A DNA stretch of 64,000 nucleotides from Chloranthus sessilifolius (Eukaryota; Streptophyta; Magnoliopsida; Chloranthales; Chloranthaceae): the NCBI GenBank assembly GCA_021018995.1, contig CM037591.1, positions 5,834,001 through 5,898,000 of the forward strand, in the 5' to 3' direction. The notes below the pieces were generated by a model. That model was not told where the DNA came from. It ran no database searches and saw only the letters and a program-made list of their open reading frames with translations. Positions 10,979 to 20,040 of this stretch are shown piece after piece. The position numbers were made by a program, and so were the translations under genes. Numbering within the stretch: position 1 is the stretch's first letter; the number at the start of each line of letters is the position of its first letter.

Positions 10979-11646
10979 CCAAAAATAATAATAATAATTA
11001 AAATTAAGATTTCTCATCAACCATGTATTAATAGTACCTTCACCAAAAAAAAAAAAAAATGCCAATTTTCATAAGCATTGGATGCACCTATGGAGTAAAT
11101 CAATAAACATAAGCATGCCAAAAAGATGGTTTTATTTCCATTTAATTTATATGTTGGGATTAAGTTGCTTCACATTGAAGGTTTTTTTGGTTGTTAGGAG
11201 ATTTTATAGTGATGCCTTCCTGGAATTGAAAGATCGATCCTATAGTGCTTCCTAGTGTATTACTCGAACCCTTAGAGGTACTAGGCTAGTTTTTATATAT
11301 TTTAAAAAAATAAAACAACGTCTAAAAAAACAAGCAGAAGAGGTGCAGCCATGATGCCGAGCAAGTGTGCGAGTATGGTGACCGGAGTTGCGGAAATGAC
11401 CAACCTCATTCCGGCCATCACGTTTATCATGGCACTCATCTTCGGGTAACCTTTTTAGGAGTTGGCATTAATTAGCTTATGACCAAATTTAATTTCACCA
11501 GTAAAAAGAAGAGTTTCACTGATTTCATTCATCTACATATCTGTATATTTCCCATGGTTTGACCGCTTTAACATCAGCACCAACAGTAATTTACATGAGG
11601 GCACCCATTTCTAGCTCCGGCTAGTCGTACAAACGTATGAAACCTT
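10979..11646. other. Intergenic, no gene seen
   Basis: AT-rich; (AAT)n near 10,985 and A-runs. From about 11,570 a stretch containing AGTAATTTACAT and CTAGTCGTACAAAC is repeated after the MITE at 11,865-11,925. Confidence 0.5.
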
Positions 11647-11654
11647 CTTCAAAC

Positions 11655-11839
11655 CAAGGATCAAAATATCGGCCAAAAGTTCGGTCCGAAATCGATAATT
11701 TGGCTGAAATTTCGGCCGATAATTTCAATCCCATACAAAATATGACCGAAATTTCGGTCCAAGTTATCATTTCGGTGAGGACTGAAACCGATAATTTGGA
11801 CAGAAATTTCGATCATTTCGGCCGAAATTTTTATCCTTG
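11655..11839. mobile_element. 185-bp hAT-like MITE with perfect 8-bp target duplication
   Basis: Terminal repeats CAAGGATCAAAATATCGGCC and TTTTTATCCTTG are flanked on both sides by CTTCAAAC (11,647-11,654 and 11,840-11,847). The core repeats CCGAAATTTCGG words. The overlapping open frame is produced by the repeat. Confidence 0.9.
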
Positions 11840-13231
11840 CTTCAAACCCATCTTGAATAGTAATTTACATAAGGGAATCCATTTCTAGCTACGGGTAGTC
11901 GTACTATCCGGGATAGTCGTACAAACCCATGAGACCCCTCTTGAAACCCTCTCTAAACCCACGTGAAAACCTCCTCTTCAACCCCGCTTGAAACCCGGCC
12001 GAAGTCATCGTAATTGACGCGACTTGTCGGAGCTAAGGAAGAGGAATTTGTTATTATTACTGTGACTTCCCAGTGAATTTTGAGTGGATTTCAGATGGGT
12101 TTCAGTTGAGGTTTCTTATTGTTTGAAAATCAAAAAAATAAATGGAGCCCCTCAATATTTTTGAAATAATAAGTGGGTGCTTTTAGTAAACCTGTAGGTG
12201 CTAATAGAGGTACCCTACTTTTAATACTCTCTATATATTCAGAGGGCAGCTCTCTTTGCACCCATCAAAAGTAGCCACCTGTCAAATCATGTACCACTGA
12301 GTCTAGGTGGATGCTTTTAGAGTTTTATTTGGTGCATATAGAGGTTCCCTTCTTTTTTGAAATCTATTTTCGTCACAAAAAATAAGACTATTAGCGGCAA
12401 TAACTGTCACTATTAACAAAAAAATTATTAAAAACTATTGAGACTATTAGTACAGAGGGTATTAGCCGCAGTTTTTTTGTTAATAACGGCAACTTTTGGT
12501 TGCAACTAATAATTATATTTTTTATAGTATTTATAGAATTGATCTAAACAATATATCCGAGCTCCATATGAGACTAAAATAGTATTTTGAGTGTTATAAG
12601 GAGCTTTAAATAGACCATTGGGGCACGCTCACCGTACCCCATTGGGGCATTCAACCGTTTTCATATATTTACTGTCAATAAGTGGGCTATGTAGTCTTTA
12701 GTCTGTATTAGGTTGTGAGTTCTGTATGGCTTTTCCTTTTTAGAAAGGATACCGTTTTCAGTAACTGGAGATTCTTTGGGCACACCTGAAGGTTCCATAT
12801 TTAACATCGCTACTACCTTGAATCAGAAAATGGAGATCGTTTTTAGTCCCAATTTTTCACACATTAGGTCTTGAGATCATCACCCACTTTTCAGACGATC
12901 AGGTGTTGATTACATGTGGCAGACATTCATTTAAAACAATTAATACTAAGCATGTATAAAGCTTGAATTAAAATCATAAAAATTCAAAAAATAATCAAAA
13001 GCTTGGTGAAATCGCACAATTAACTGGCAAAAAGTTCAATAGACGATCGGTGTGGAGGTTTTTTCCCTCCAATTTGATAAATCCAAAGAGTTTGGTTATG
13101 GAGATTTGAAAAAGTGAATGCAATTATAACTGGTGATCATAGTCCGAATTTTCGACTATGCTGGTGATTTGAATTGAAATCAAACACATTAGAGCTCCAA
13201 AAGACAAAATATAGCTTGTTTTCTTTTTCAG

Positions 13232-14003
13232 GATGGAGAAGCTGGAGGTTTGCACCATCTCAGGGAAGGCTAAGGTGTTGGGCACTGTACTAGGCATCGG
13301 TGGCGCAATGCTCCTCACCTTCTACAAGGGCGTTGAGATCAACCTCTGGTCAACGGATGTCAACTTGGTAGACCACCACGGAAATGAATCACCATCCCGC
13401 ACCGATTCAGGTAATCGCGTCATGGGATCGTTATTGTGTGTTGGCAGCTATTTCTGTTATTCAATCTGGTTGATAATTCAGGTGATTTAGCCATGAGATC
13501 TCTTGCGAACCCAGATTATGGATCTAACATCTGTTTGTCTCATGGGGGGATGGTGGTGCCCTTTGCAGGCTAAGATGATGGACAAATACCCATGCCATTA
13601 CACGCGTATGGCATTGATGTGTTTGATGGGGTCAATCCAGGCCGTTGTTTATGCTCTGTGTGGAGAAAGATTGGTCGCAGTGGAAGCTTAGTTGGAACAT
13701 AAGGCTAGCTCTTCGCTGCCGCTTATGCCATGAGTATTCTTTAATAGGAGTTAGTAATAAGACTAGATTCAAGTGATTTGGAGGACTAGTGGTGTGTGGT
13801 CAATCTATCTAGGGCTCTTAGGGGTGCCTTTTTATTTCCCCATAATAGACATGAGGTGTGGGTAATTTGGGTCATTTAACAGATATTTTGTTGCGTTTGA
13901 TATTTTGTTGCGTTTGATTCAGGGAATTGTGGCGTCGGGGATGATGGTGGCAGTGATGGCGTGGTGTATACAAAAGAGGGGCCCTCTATTCGTTTCCCTT
14001 TTT
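13232..14003 (+). pseudogene. WAT1-related (EamA-like) transporter exons, left palindrome arm
   Basis: Three exon-like pieces with splice signals. Exon A at 13,232-13,481 follows TTTTTCAG and ends before GTGATT; it reads SGKAKVLGTVLGIGGAM and FYKGVEINLWS, the membrane segment conserved in plant WAT1-related (nodulin MtN21/EamA) transporters. Exon B from 13,569 follows TTTGCAG and reads YPCHYTRMALMCLMGSIQ, then loses frame near 13,660 by an apparent 2-bp loss. Exon C from 13,923 follows TTGATTCAG and reads GIVASGMMVAVMAWCIQK before being cut by the palindrome centre. No first exon or complete C-terminus is present, so this is a captured gene fragment. WAT1 itself is a vacuolar auxin exporter in Arabidopsis; substrates of most relatives are unknown. 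Confidence 0.9.
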
Positions 14004-14792
14004 GAAAAAAGGCCACGATCACAAGACTCAATGGGTTAAAAACGGAAACGAATAGAGGGCCCCTCTTTTGTATACACCACGCCATCACTGCCACCATCAT
14101 CCCCGACGCCACAATTTCCTGAATCAAACGCAACAAAATATCTGTTAAATGACCCAAATTACCCACACCTCATGTCTATTATGGGGAAATAAAAAGGCAC
14201 CCCTAAGAGCCCTAGATAGATTGACCACACACCACTAGTCCTCCAAATCACTTGAATCTAGTCTTATTACTAACTCCTATTAAAGAATACTCATGGCATA
14301 AGCGGCAGCGAAGAGCTAGCCTTATGTTCCAACTAAGCTTCCACTGCGACCAATCTTTCTCCACACAGAGCATAAACAACGGCCTGGATTGACCCCATCA
14401 AACACATCAATGCCATACACGTGTAATGGCATGGGTATTTGTCCATCATCTTAGCCTGCAAAGGGCACCACCATCCCCCCATGAGACAAACAGACGTTAG
14501 ATCCATAATCTGGGTTCGCAAGAGATCTCATGGCTAAATCACCTGAATTATCAACCAGATTGAATAACAGAAATAGCTGCCAACACACAATAACGATCCC
14601 ATGACGCGATTACCTGAATCGGTGCGGGATGGTGATTCATTTCCGTGGTGGTCTACCAAGTTGACATCCGTTGACCAGAGGTTGATCTCAACGCCCTTGT
14701 AGAAGGTGAGGAGCATTGCGCCACCGATGCCTAGTACAGTGCCCAACACCTTAGCCTTCCCTGAGATGGTGCAAACCTCCAGCTTCTCCATC
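14004..14792 (-). pseudogene. WAT1-related transporter exons, right palindrome arm (parental side)
   Basis: Mirror copy of the left-arm fragment, on the minus strand: exon A 14,543-14,792, exon B ending near 14,290, exon C from about 14,100. Unlike the left arm, its reading continues through the 34-bp spacer (FVSVFNPLSLVIVAFF), which is the expected continuation of the WAT1-family exon. This arm plus spacer is therefore the parental sequence and the left arm the derived one. It shares the exon B frameshift, so the gene fragment was already broken before the palindrome formed. One residue differs between arms in exon B (CHYTR against CHYTC). Confidence 0.88.
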
Positions 14793-15404
14793 CTGAAAAA
14801 GAAAACAAGCTATATTTTGTCTTTTGGAGCTCTAATGTGTTTGATTTCAATTCAAATCACCAGCATAGTCGAAAATTCGGACTATGATCACCAGTTATAA
14901 TTGCATTCACTTTTTCAAATCTCCATAACCAAACTCTTTGGATTTATCAAATTGGAGGGAAAAAACCTCCACACCGATCGTCTATTGAACTTTTTGCCAG
15001 TTAATTGTGCGATTTCACCAAGCTTTTGATTATTTTTTGAATTTTTATGATTTTAATTCAAGCTTTATACATGCTTAGTATTAATTGTTTTAAATGAATG
15101 TCTGCCACATGTAATCAACACCTGATCGTCTGAAAAGTGGGTGATGATCTCAAGACCTAATGTGTGAAAAATTGGGACTAAAAACGATCTCCATTTTCTG
15201 ATTCAAGGTAGTAGCGATGTTAAATATGGAACCTTCAGGTGTGCCCAAAGAATCTCCAGTTACTGAAAACGGTATCCTTTCTAAAAAGGAAAAGCCATAC
15301 AGAACTCACAACCTAATACATACTAAAGACTACATAACCCACTTATAGCCTACAGAACTCACGACCTAATACATACTAAAGACTACATAACCACTTATTG
15401 ACAG

Positions 15405-15702
15405 GTCAAGAGCTTTCTGTCACAAATTTGTTTGCTTACAAATAGTTGTATACTCTTCGAGACTAGATTAGTTTGGCAGGAGCTTAAACGGGGCACCGCA
15501 GGCGCACCCGGGCACTGGTCAAGTACGTGATAAAAGCCACTGTTATAAAATCAATAAATTTATGGTTCCAAGTTCCAACTGTGCCAAAATACTTTAGTGC
15601 ACGGACCTGAACCTAATACTAACCCCTTTGTTTTCAATGTGTAAGATAGGATTGTACTGCATTTCAAGCTGCAATTGGCACAAGCCATACCTATTAGCAA
15701 AA
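15405..15702. other. Copy 2 flank of the triplicated repeat, non-coding
   Basis: Reverse complement of about 23,250-23,800 (shared words TTGGCACAAGCC and AATCCTATCT/AGATAGGATT). Open frames on the minus strand that read IYIYIY come from the adjacent TA tract and are not genes. Confidence 0.6.
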
Positions 15703-15706
15703 CCGG

Positions 15707-15745
<39 letters not shown>
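15703..15745. repeat. (TA)n microsatellite
   Basis: About 20 TA units, at the same relative place as the TA tract at 23,208-23,245 in copy 3. Confidence 0.95.
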
Positions 15746-15747
<2 letters not shown>

Positions 15748-15952
15748 AAAAAGGTTGCATGTCCCAATGGGGTACCGTGAGCATGCCCCAATGGTCTATT
15801 TGGAGATTCTTATAACACCCAAAACACTGTTTTAGTGTCATATGGAACTCGAATTTATTGTTTAGATCAATTCTATAAATATTACAAGAAATAAGATTAT
15901 TAGAGGCAACCAAAAACTGCAGCTATTAACAAAAAAATTGTCACTAATACCT

Positions 15953-16370
15953 TGTGATGACCTAGACCCACATGCCACAATATTTTTTGGTTTTGGGCTT
16001 AGGTCTTCGCTTCGATTTTGTTTCTGACATGGGCTTTAAGTCCCCGCCCAAAACACGTCATGACATTTAGTGTCCGTAATCACATATAGCTCAGGGTCAT
16101 GACTTTTCTCTATTTAATGTGGGATTATTACAACATCCCACCTTATAGAAGAGCCATCCTTAGCTCTGATACCATTCTGTGACAACTCAGACTCACATGC
16201 CACAATATTGTTCAATTCTGGGCTTAGGTTCCTACCTTGATTTTGTTTATGACGTGGGCTTAGTTACCCATCCAAAACATGTCATGACATATAGTGTTCG
16301 CAATCACATATAGCCTAGGGTCTATAGCCCAGGGTCAATACTCTTCACTATCTAATGTGGGACTATTACA
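15953..16370 (-). mobile_element. TRIM retrotransposon (tiny LTR element)
   Basis: Two direct repeats, 15,953-16,132 and 16,178-16,370, start TGTGA and end ATTACA (in the element's own sense TGTAATA...TCACA). Between them lie only about 45 bp, containing TAGCTCTGATACCATTC, whose reverse holds TGGTATCAGAGC, the initiator-tRNA-Met primer-binding site. The size and absence of coding sequence fit a TRIM. Copies 1 and 3 of the triplicated repeat lack it at the same place (near 12,440 and 23,090), so it inserted after triplication. The target duplication is decayed. Confidence 0.82.
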
Positions 16371-16578
16371 ACTCTTCACTAATAGTGTTAATAACCTTTA
16401 ATAATTTTTTTATTAATAGCGGCAATAAAAAATTTTCTACTAATAGTCTTATTTTTTGTAATGAAAATAAAAAGAAGGGAACCTCTATTTGCAACAAATA
16501 AAACTCTAAAAGTATCCACCTAGACCCAATGGTACATGATTTGATAGGTGGCTGCTTTTGGTGAGTGCAAATAGAGCT

Positions 16579-16579
16579 G

Positions 16580-16649
<70 letters not shown>

Positions 16650-16651
16650 TG
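16579..16651. repeat. (CT)n and (TA)n compound microsatellite
   Basis: CT repeats run from about 16,579 to 16,627 and pass into TA repeats to 16,650. Equivalent tracts lie at 21,716-21,794 and 22,797-22,876 in copy 3. Confidence 0.95.
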
Positions 16652-16741
16652 ATTAATTTTAAAGGGCATTTAAGTAAAATGCATATTTATATATAAAATT
16701 CTACCCTTATTTTTAGCTTATTCTTAAATCCTAAAGCGGTA

Positions 16742-16975
16742 AAATAGAACTTATAGGAAAACCGATTGAGAAGTTGAGAAAATTTTGATGTGCAAATAGA
16801 ACTTATAGGAAAACCGAAACCGACCGAACCAAAACAAACCGAATCGAATCGGGTTGGTTTCATTTAAGAGTTGAACGGTTTAGTTTGGTTTGAAAATCTA
16901 GAAACCGATTATGACCGGTTTAGTTTGTGATTTTAGTCCAAAACCGACCAAACTGAACCGAATACACCTCTACAT
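16742..16975. mobile_element. Probable CCGAA-rich hAT-like MITE, partial
   Basis: A 24-bp direct repeat (AATAGAACTTATAGGAAAAC at 16,742 and 16,794) precedes AACCGAACC-rich sequence that ends ATACACCTCTA, resembling the TAGAGGTGTAT end of this element group. The left terminus is uncertain. Confidence 0.45.
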
Positions 16976-17131
16976 GCACCATAAAAATAAAAAATCATTA
17001 ATTAAATAAGCAATTTGTAATTCTATTACTGTATATATATATATAATTTTCCCATATTTTTTGCATACCTAACCCCAATAACAGGTTGGTTCATCGAGGG
17101 GTGTTCTACATATTTTGTCAATACCACTAAC

Positions 17132-17612
17132 TAAGGGTGTTATCGGGTCGGTTTTCGTGCTAAACTGAAACCGAACTGATAACTATCGGTTTCTAATATC
17201 TCAAACCGAATCCGAACCGATAAGCCTCCAAACCAAAATGGAACCAATAATGTTCGGTCGATTTTCGGTTTCTAAACCTCTGTTTTTTTATTTGTAAAAT
17301 TAAAAAAAATTAATAAATAAATAAAATTTACAAATAATACTTAATTTTGTGATTTCTATTTTACAAATAATACCTATTATTTGTGAAAAAAGGTAAACCT
17401 CATTATTTGTAAAAGGAAATTTTACAAATAATACCTTATTATCGGTTTCTTATTCGTTCGGTTTCGAGTTTTTTTACGTCAAAAGAAACATAACCGATAA
17501 CCCGATAAACAACTTTTCCAAAATCGAAATCGAACCGATATGCCTTAAAACCAAAACCAAACTGAAATTTCGATCGGTCGAGTCAGTTCGGTCAATTTTT
17601 TACACAATCCTG
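17132..17612. mobile_element. hAT-like MITE with 8-bp duplication and an empty-site paralogue
   Basis: It begins TAAGGGTGTTATCGGGTCGG and ends near TTACACAATCCTG. Flanks are CCACTAAC (17,124-17,131) and CCACAAAC (17,613-17,620). Copy 3 of the triplicated repeat has the uninterrupted site at about 21,285-21,320 (reverse complement ATACCACCACTAATAAACAT), which confirms the insertion and its borders. The interior is CCGAA/CGGTTT-rich, with no coding capacity. Confidence 0.88.
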
Positions 17613-17639
17613 CCACAAACAAACATGCATTCTCAATAC

Positions 17640-18520
17640 TTTGTGAGTAACAATCAATCGGAGTCATCCAATTCTGATTACCTCTTTATGACCATATATC
17701 AAGAATCAAACTCGTTACAAGGGCTCAAATCAGTGGATAAATTTCCCTTTTAATATCTAATTATCACAATATATTGTTATTAATTTAATATAGTCAAATT
17801 AGAATATCAATGTCGTATTTTTCATTAATTCTTAAGATAAGGAAAATCTGTCCCTCTAATCTATCATCCGATCAAATACCTAAAAGTAGCATTAGAGTCT
17901 TTTTCATTATTTCTCAAGATAAAGGATACTCTGCGCCTCTAATCTATCACCCCATCAAGTGAAAGGGTCAGGCAAGCCCTAAATACCCTTCCCTGCGCAA
18001 TTCAAAATGTGAGGGGTAATGCCTAATTTTGATGGCCTTTGGGCATGACTAGCTTTTCAATGAAAGCCCTAAAATTTTAGTAGTCATATAAAAAACAATT
18101 AAATGAAAAAAACTTTTTAGTGGTCAAAATCATTATAAAGTTTGGATACTGCCTTACATATTTTGAATCCTTGAATTTTTTTCGATAGTGGATATGCATC
18201 GGTTCATACTCAAATGTTTTAACTGACTTCTGATCATGTATGGACAAATTATCGTTACATCTGATCCCCTTGATAGTTTCTACATTGATCCCACCTGATT
18301 GGAATGCATGGATCGACTATGCATTTCAACCTATATACTCGAGCCTCATATATATATTTTTCATTTAAAAATAAAATAAAATAAAAATAATTATGTTCCA
18401 AAATCTCAAATCCCAGACCTAGCTCTCTAGGGCTCTGGCTAAGGTTAGCCATATTGAGGCCTGCCTAGGTCTAGGACTAGAGCCATGCAAAGAACTTGAG
18501 CTAACTTTGTGTATGCAATA
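17640..18520. repeat. Copy 2 block of the triplicated repeat
   Basis: Reverse complement of about 20,260-21,300 in copy 3 (shared words CTCTAATCTATCA, CTTGATAGTTTCTAC, CAAGAACTT). Non-coding as far as I can see. Confidence 0.75.
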
Positions 18521-18528
18521 GTAGCTCC

Positions 18529-19103
18529 TAGGGTTGCAACAGAGCTGAGCCAGCTCAACAACTCGGCTTGGCTCGACTCGACCTGAAAGATAAGAGCTTT
18601 TCTCTTTAGAGCTCGGCTCGAGAGCCGAGCTGAGTTAGACAATTTGTAATTGAATTGATATAGAGCCGAGCTCGAGCTAAGGCCGGCTCGGCTCTATGGC
18701 TCGGTTTATATATATATATATATAAAATAAGTAATTAACTTTGAGAAGTCTATTTTACCCTTCAAAGTAATTGTTTAAGTTTATCTAACGGTTACTTTGA
18801 AGGATAAATAGAAACTTTTTCCTCTACTTGCCCTAATTTGCCTAACGGTTTATTTATTTTATATATTGCGTACTTGTATTTAATCATTCATTTAAATATT
18901 TTATAAAATAAATATTTAATTGAGTAAAAGTTTTAAGAAGTATTAAGAGGAAATTTTTTATAATAGAAGATATTTGACTCGAAGCTCAGAAAGCTGAGCT
19001 AGACTTGAAATTTTTGAACTCGAAAAGCCTAAAACCGACCTCCAGCTTGGCTCGTATAAGATAGAGCCAAGCTAGAGTTGACCCGAGCTCGATTGCAGCC
19101 CTA
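18529..19103. mobile_element. hAT-like MITE, GAGCTCG/GGCTCGG-rich, with 8-bp duplication
   Basis: TAGGGTTGCAACAGAGC at the left is inverted as GCTCGATTGCAGCCCTA at the right. Flanks GTAGCTCC (18,521-18,528) and GTAACTCC (19,104-19,111) differ by one transition. The core repeats GAGCTCGGCTCG words. Confidence 0.88.
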
Positions 19104-19381
19104 GTAACTCCCTTAAGAAAAAGTCTCAAACAAAATAGGCACGTGTTCCATAACTAACATGTATTGTCCACGTGGAGTTAAGAGCCAAATGAGGATTTCG
19201 AAAATCACACAAAAAGATATGTGAACGGTTCGCAGGTTTTACACCCGACCAAACATCATTTTACGGAATTTGTGCCTACGCGCATACAGAGTAAGAGAAA
19301 GAAGACGCTACTCAAACGCTAATGTATGAGTATCCACTTGTGACGTCTTTAACTCTTCTGTTAAATAGCAATCAATCAGAT

Positions 19382-19604
19382 CAAGGATCAAAATTTCGTA
19401 AAATTTTAGATTTCAGGCTTAGTGGAAATCGAAAATTTGAATTGAAATTTTAGCCAAAACCTGAAAATAGCTAAATTTTGGCCAAAATTTTGGGTCCCAT
19501 ACAAAAATGACCGAAATTTCGGTCCATAATTATCGTTTCGGTGGGATCGAAACCGATAATTTCAGTCGAAATTTCGGTCATTTCATCCAAAATTTTGATC
19601 CTTG
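19382..19604. mobile_element. 223-bp hAT-like MITE with perfect 8-bp target duplication
   Basis: CAAGGATCAAAATTTCG to CAAAATTTTGATCCTTG, flanked on both sides by AATCAGAT (19,374-19,381 and 19,605-19,612). Absent at the aligned place in copy 3. Confidence 0.92.
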
Positions 19605-19727
19605 AATCAGATTCTAGAATTTGACACTTCTTTATAGCGAATAATCAAACGCTACATAACCCAACACTCCACTCGCTTTTTCGAAATCGATCATGACTTG
19701 TGATATATGTAGATTTTTACTTGTGGC

Positions 19728-19857
19728 CAAGGATCAAAATTTTTGTCAAAGTTTTGGGTCTAATATAAAAATGGCCGAAATTTCGGTCCATAATTATCGT
19801 TTCAGTGGGGACCGAAATTGATAATTTCGATCATTTCGGCCAAAATTTTGATCCTTG
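19728..19857. mobile_element. 130-bp MITE, CAAGGATCAAAATTTCGG family
   Basis: Same termini as the element at 19,382 and the same core words (CCGAAATTTCGGTCC). The flanking 8-mers do not match, so the target duplication is lost or one end was rearranged. Confidence 0.75.
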
Positions 19858-19869
19858 TGTTTCTTCAAA

Positions 19870-20040
19870 CTATTTTTAAAGAAAATAATGTGCTTAATAA
19901 ATTGGCAATAATCGATTTTAATTGTTTAAGGATAAGCGTGAAGATTTTAATTGCTTACAGTAAACAATTAAAATCTTAATGCTTATCCTATCGTTGATTG
20001 CAAATTTATTAAGCAAATTACTTTCCTTAAAAATAATTTT
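19870..20040. repeat. Older symmetry centre of the inverted triplication
   Basis: Sequences on either side of about 19,950 are imperfect reverse complements (GTGCTTAATAAATTGGCAAT against ATTGCAAATTTATTAAGC). This centre is much more diverged than the palindrome at 14,020. Confidence 0.8.

Larger units (their letters stand above)
12673..15404. repeat. Near-perfect gene-carrying palindrome, 34-bp spacer
   Basis: Left arm 12,673-14,003 and right arm 14,038-15,404 are reverse complements with few differences: an 18-bp tandem duplication in the left arm near 13,890, a roughly 53-bp tandem duplication in the right arm near 15,340-15,395, and scattered substitutions (for example at the CACGCGTATGG/CACGTGTAATGG site). 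The spacer 14,004-14,037 is unique. Each arm contains the same three exon fragments of a WAT1-related gene with introns. A transcript across the centre would fold into a hairpin over 1.3 kb long. Confidence 0.93.

Noticed and set aside
12673-15404. Palindrome as a pure assembly or hairpin-read artefact
   Set aside because: The arms differ by an 18-bp duplication, a ~53-bp duplication and several substitutions, and a 34-bp unique spacer is present. An artefact would give identical arms. Long reads should still confirm it.
15560-15913. Minus-strand open frames reading IYIYIYIY (also 22,787-23,008, 23,113-23,406, 37,364-37,681, 37,434-37,622)
   Set aside because: They translate (TA)n microsatellites and have no protein family character.
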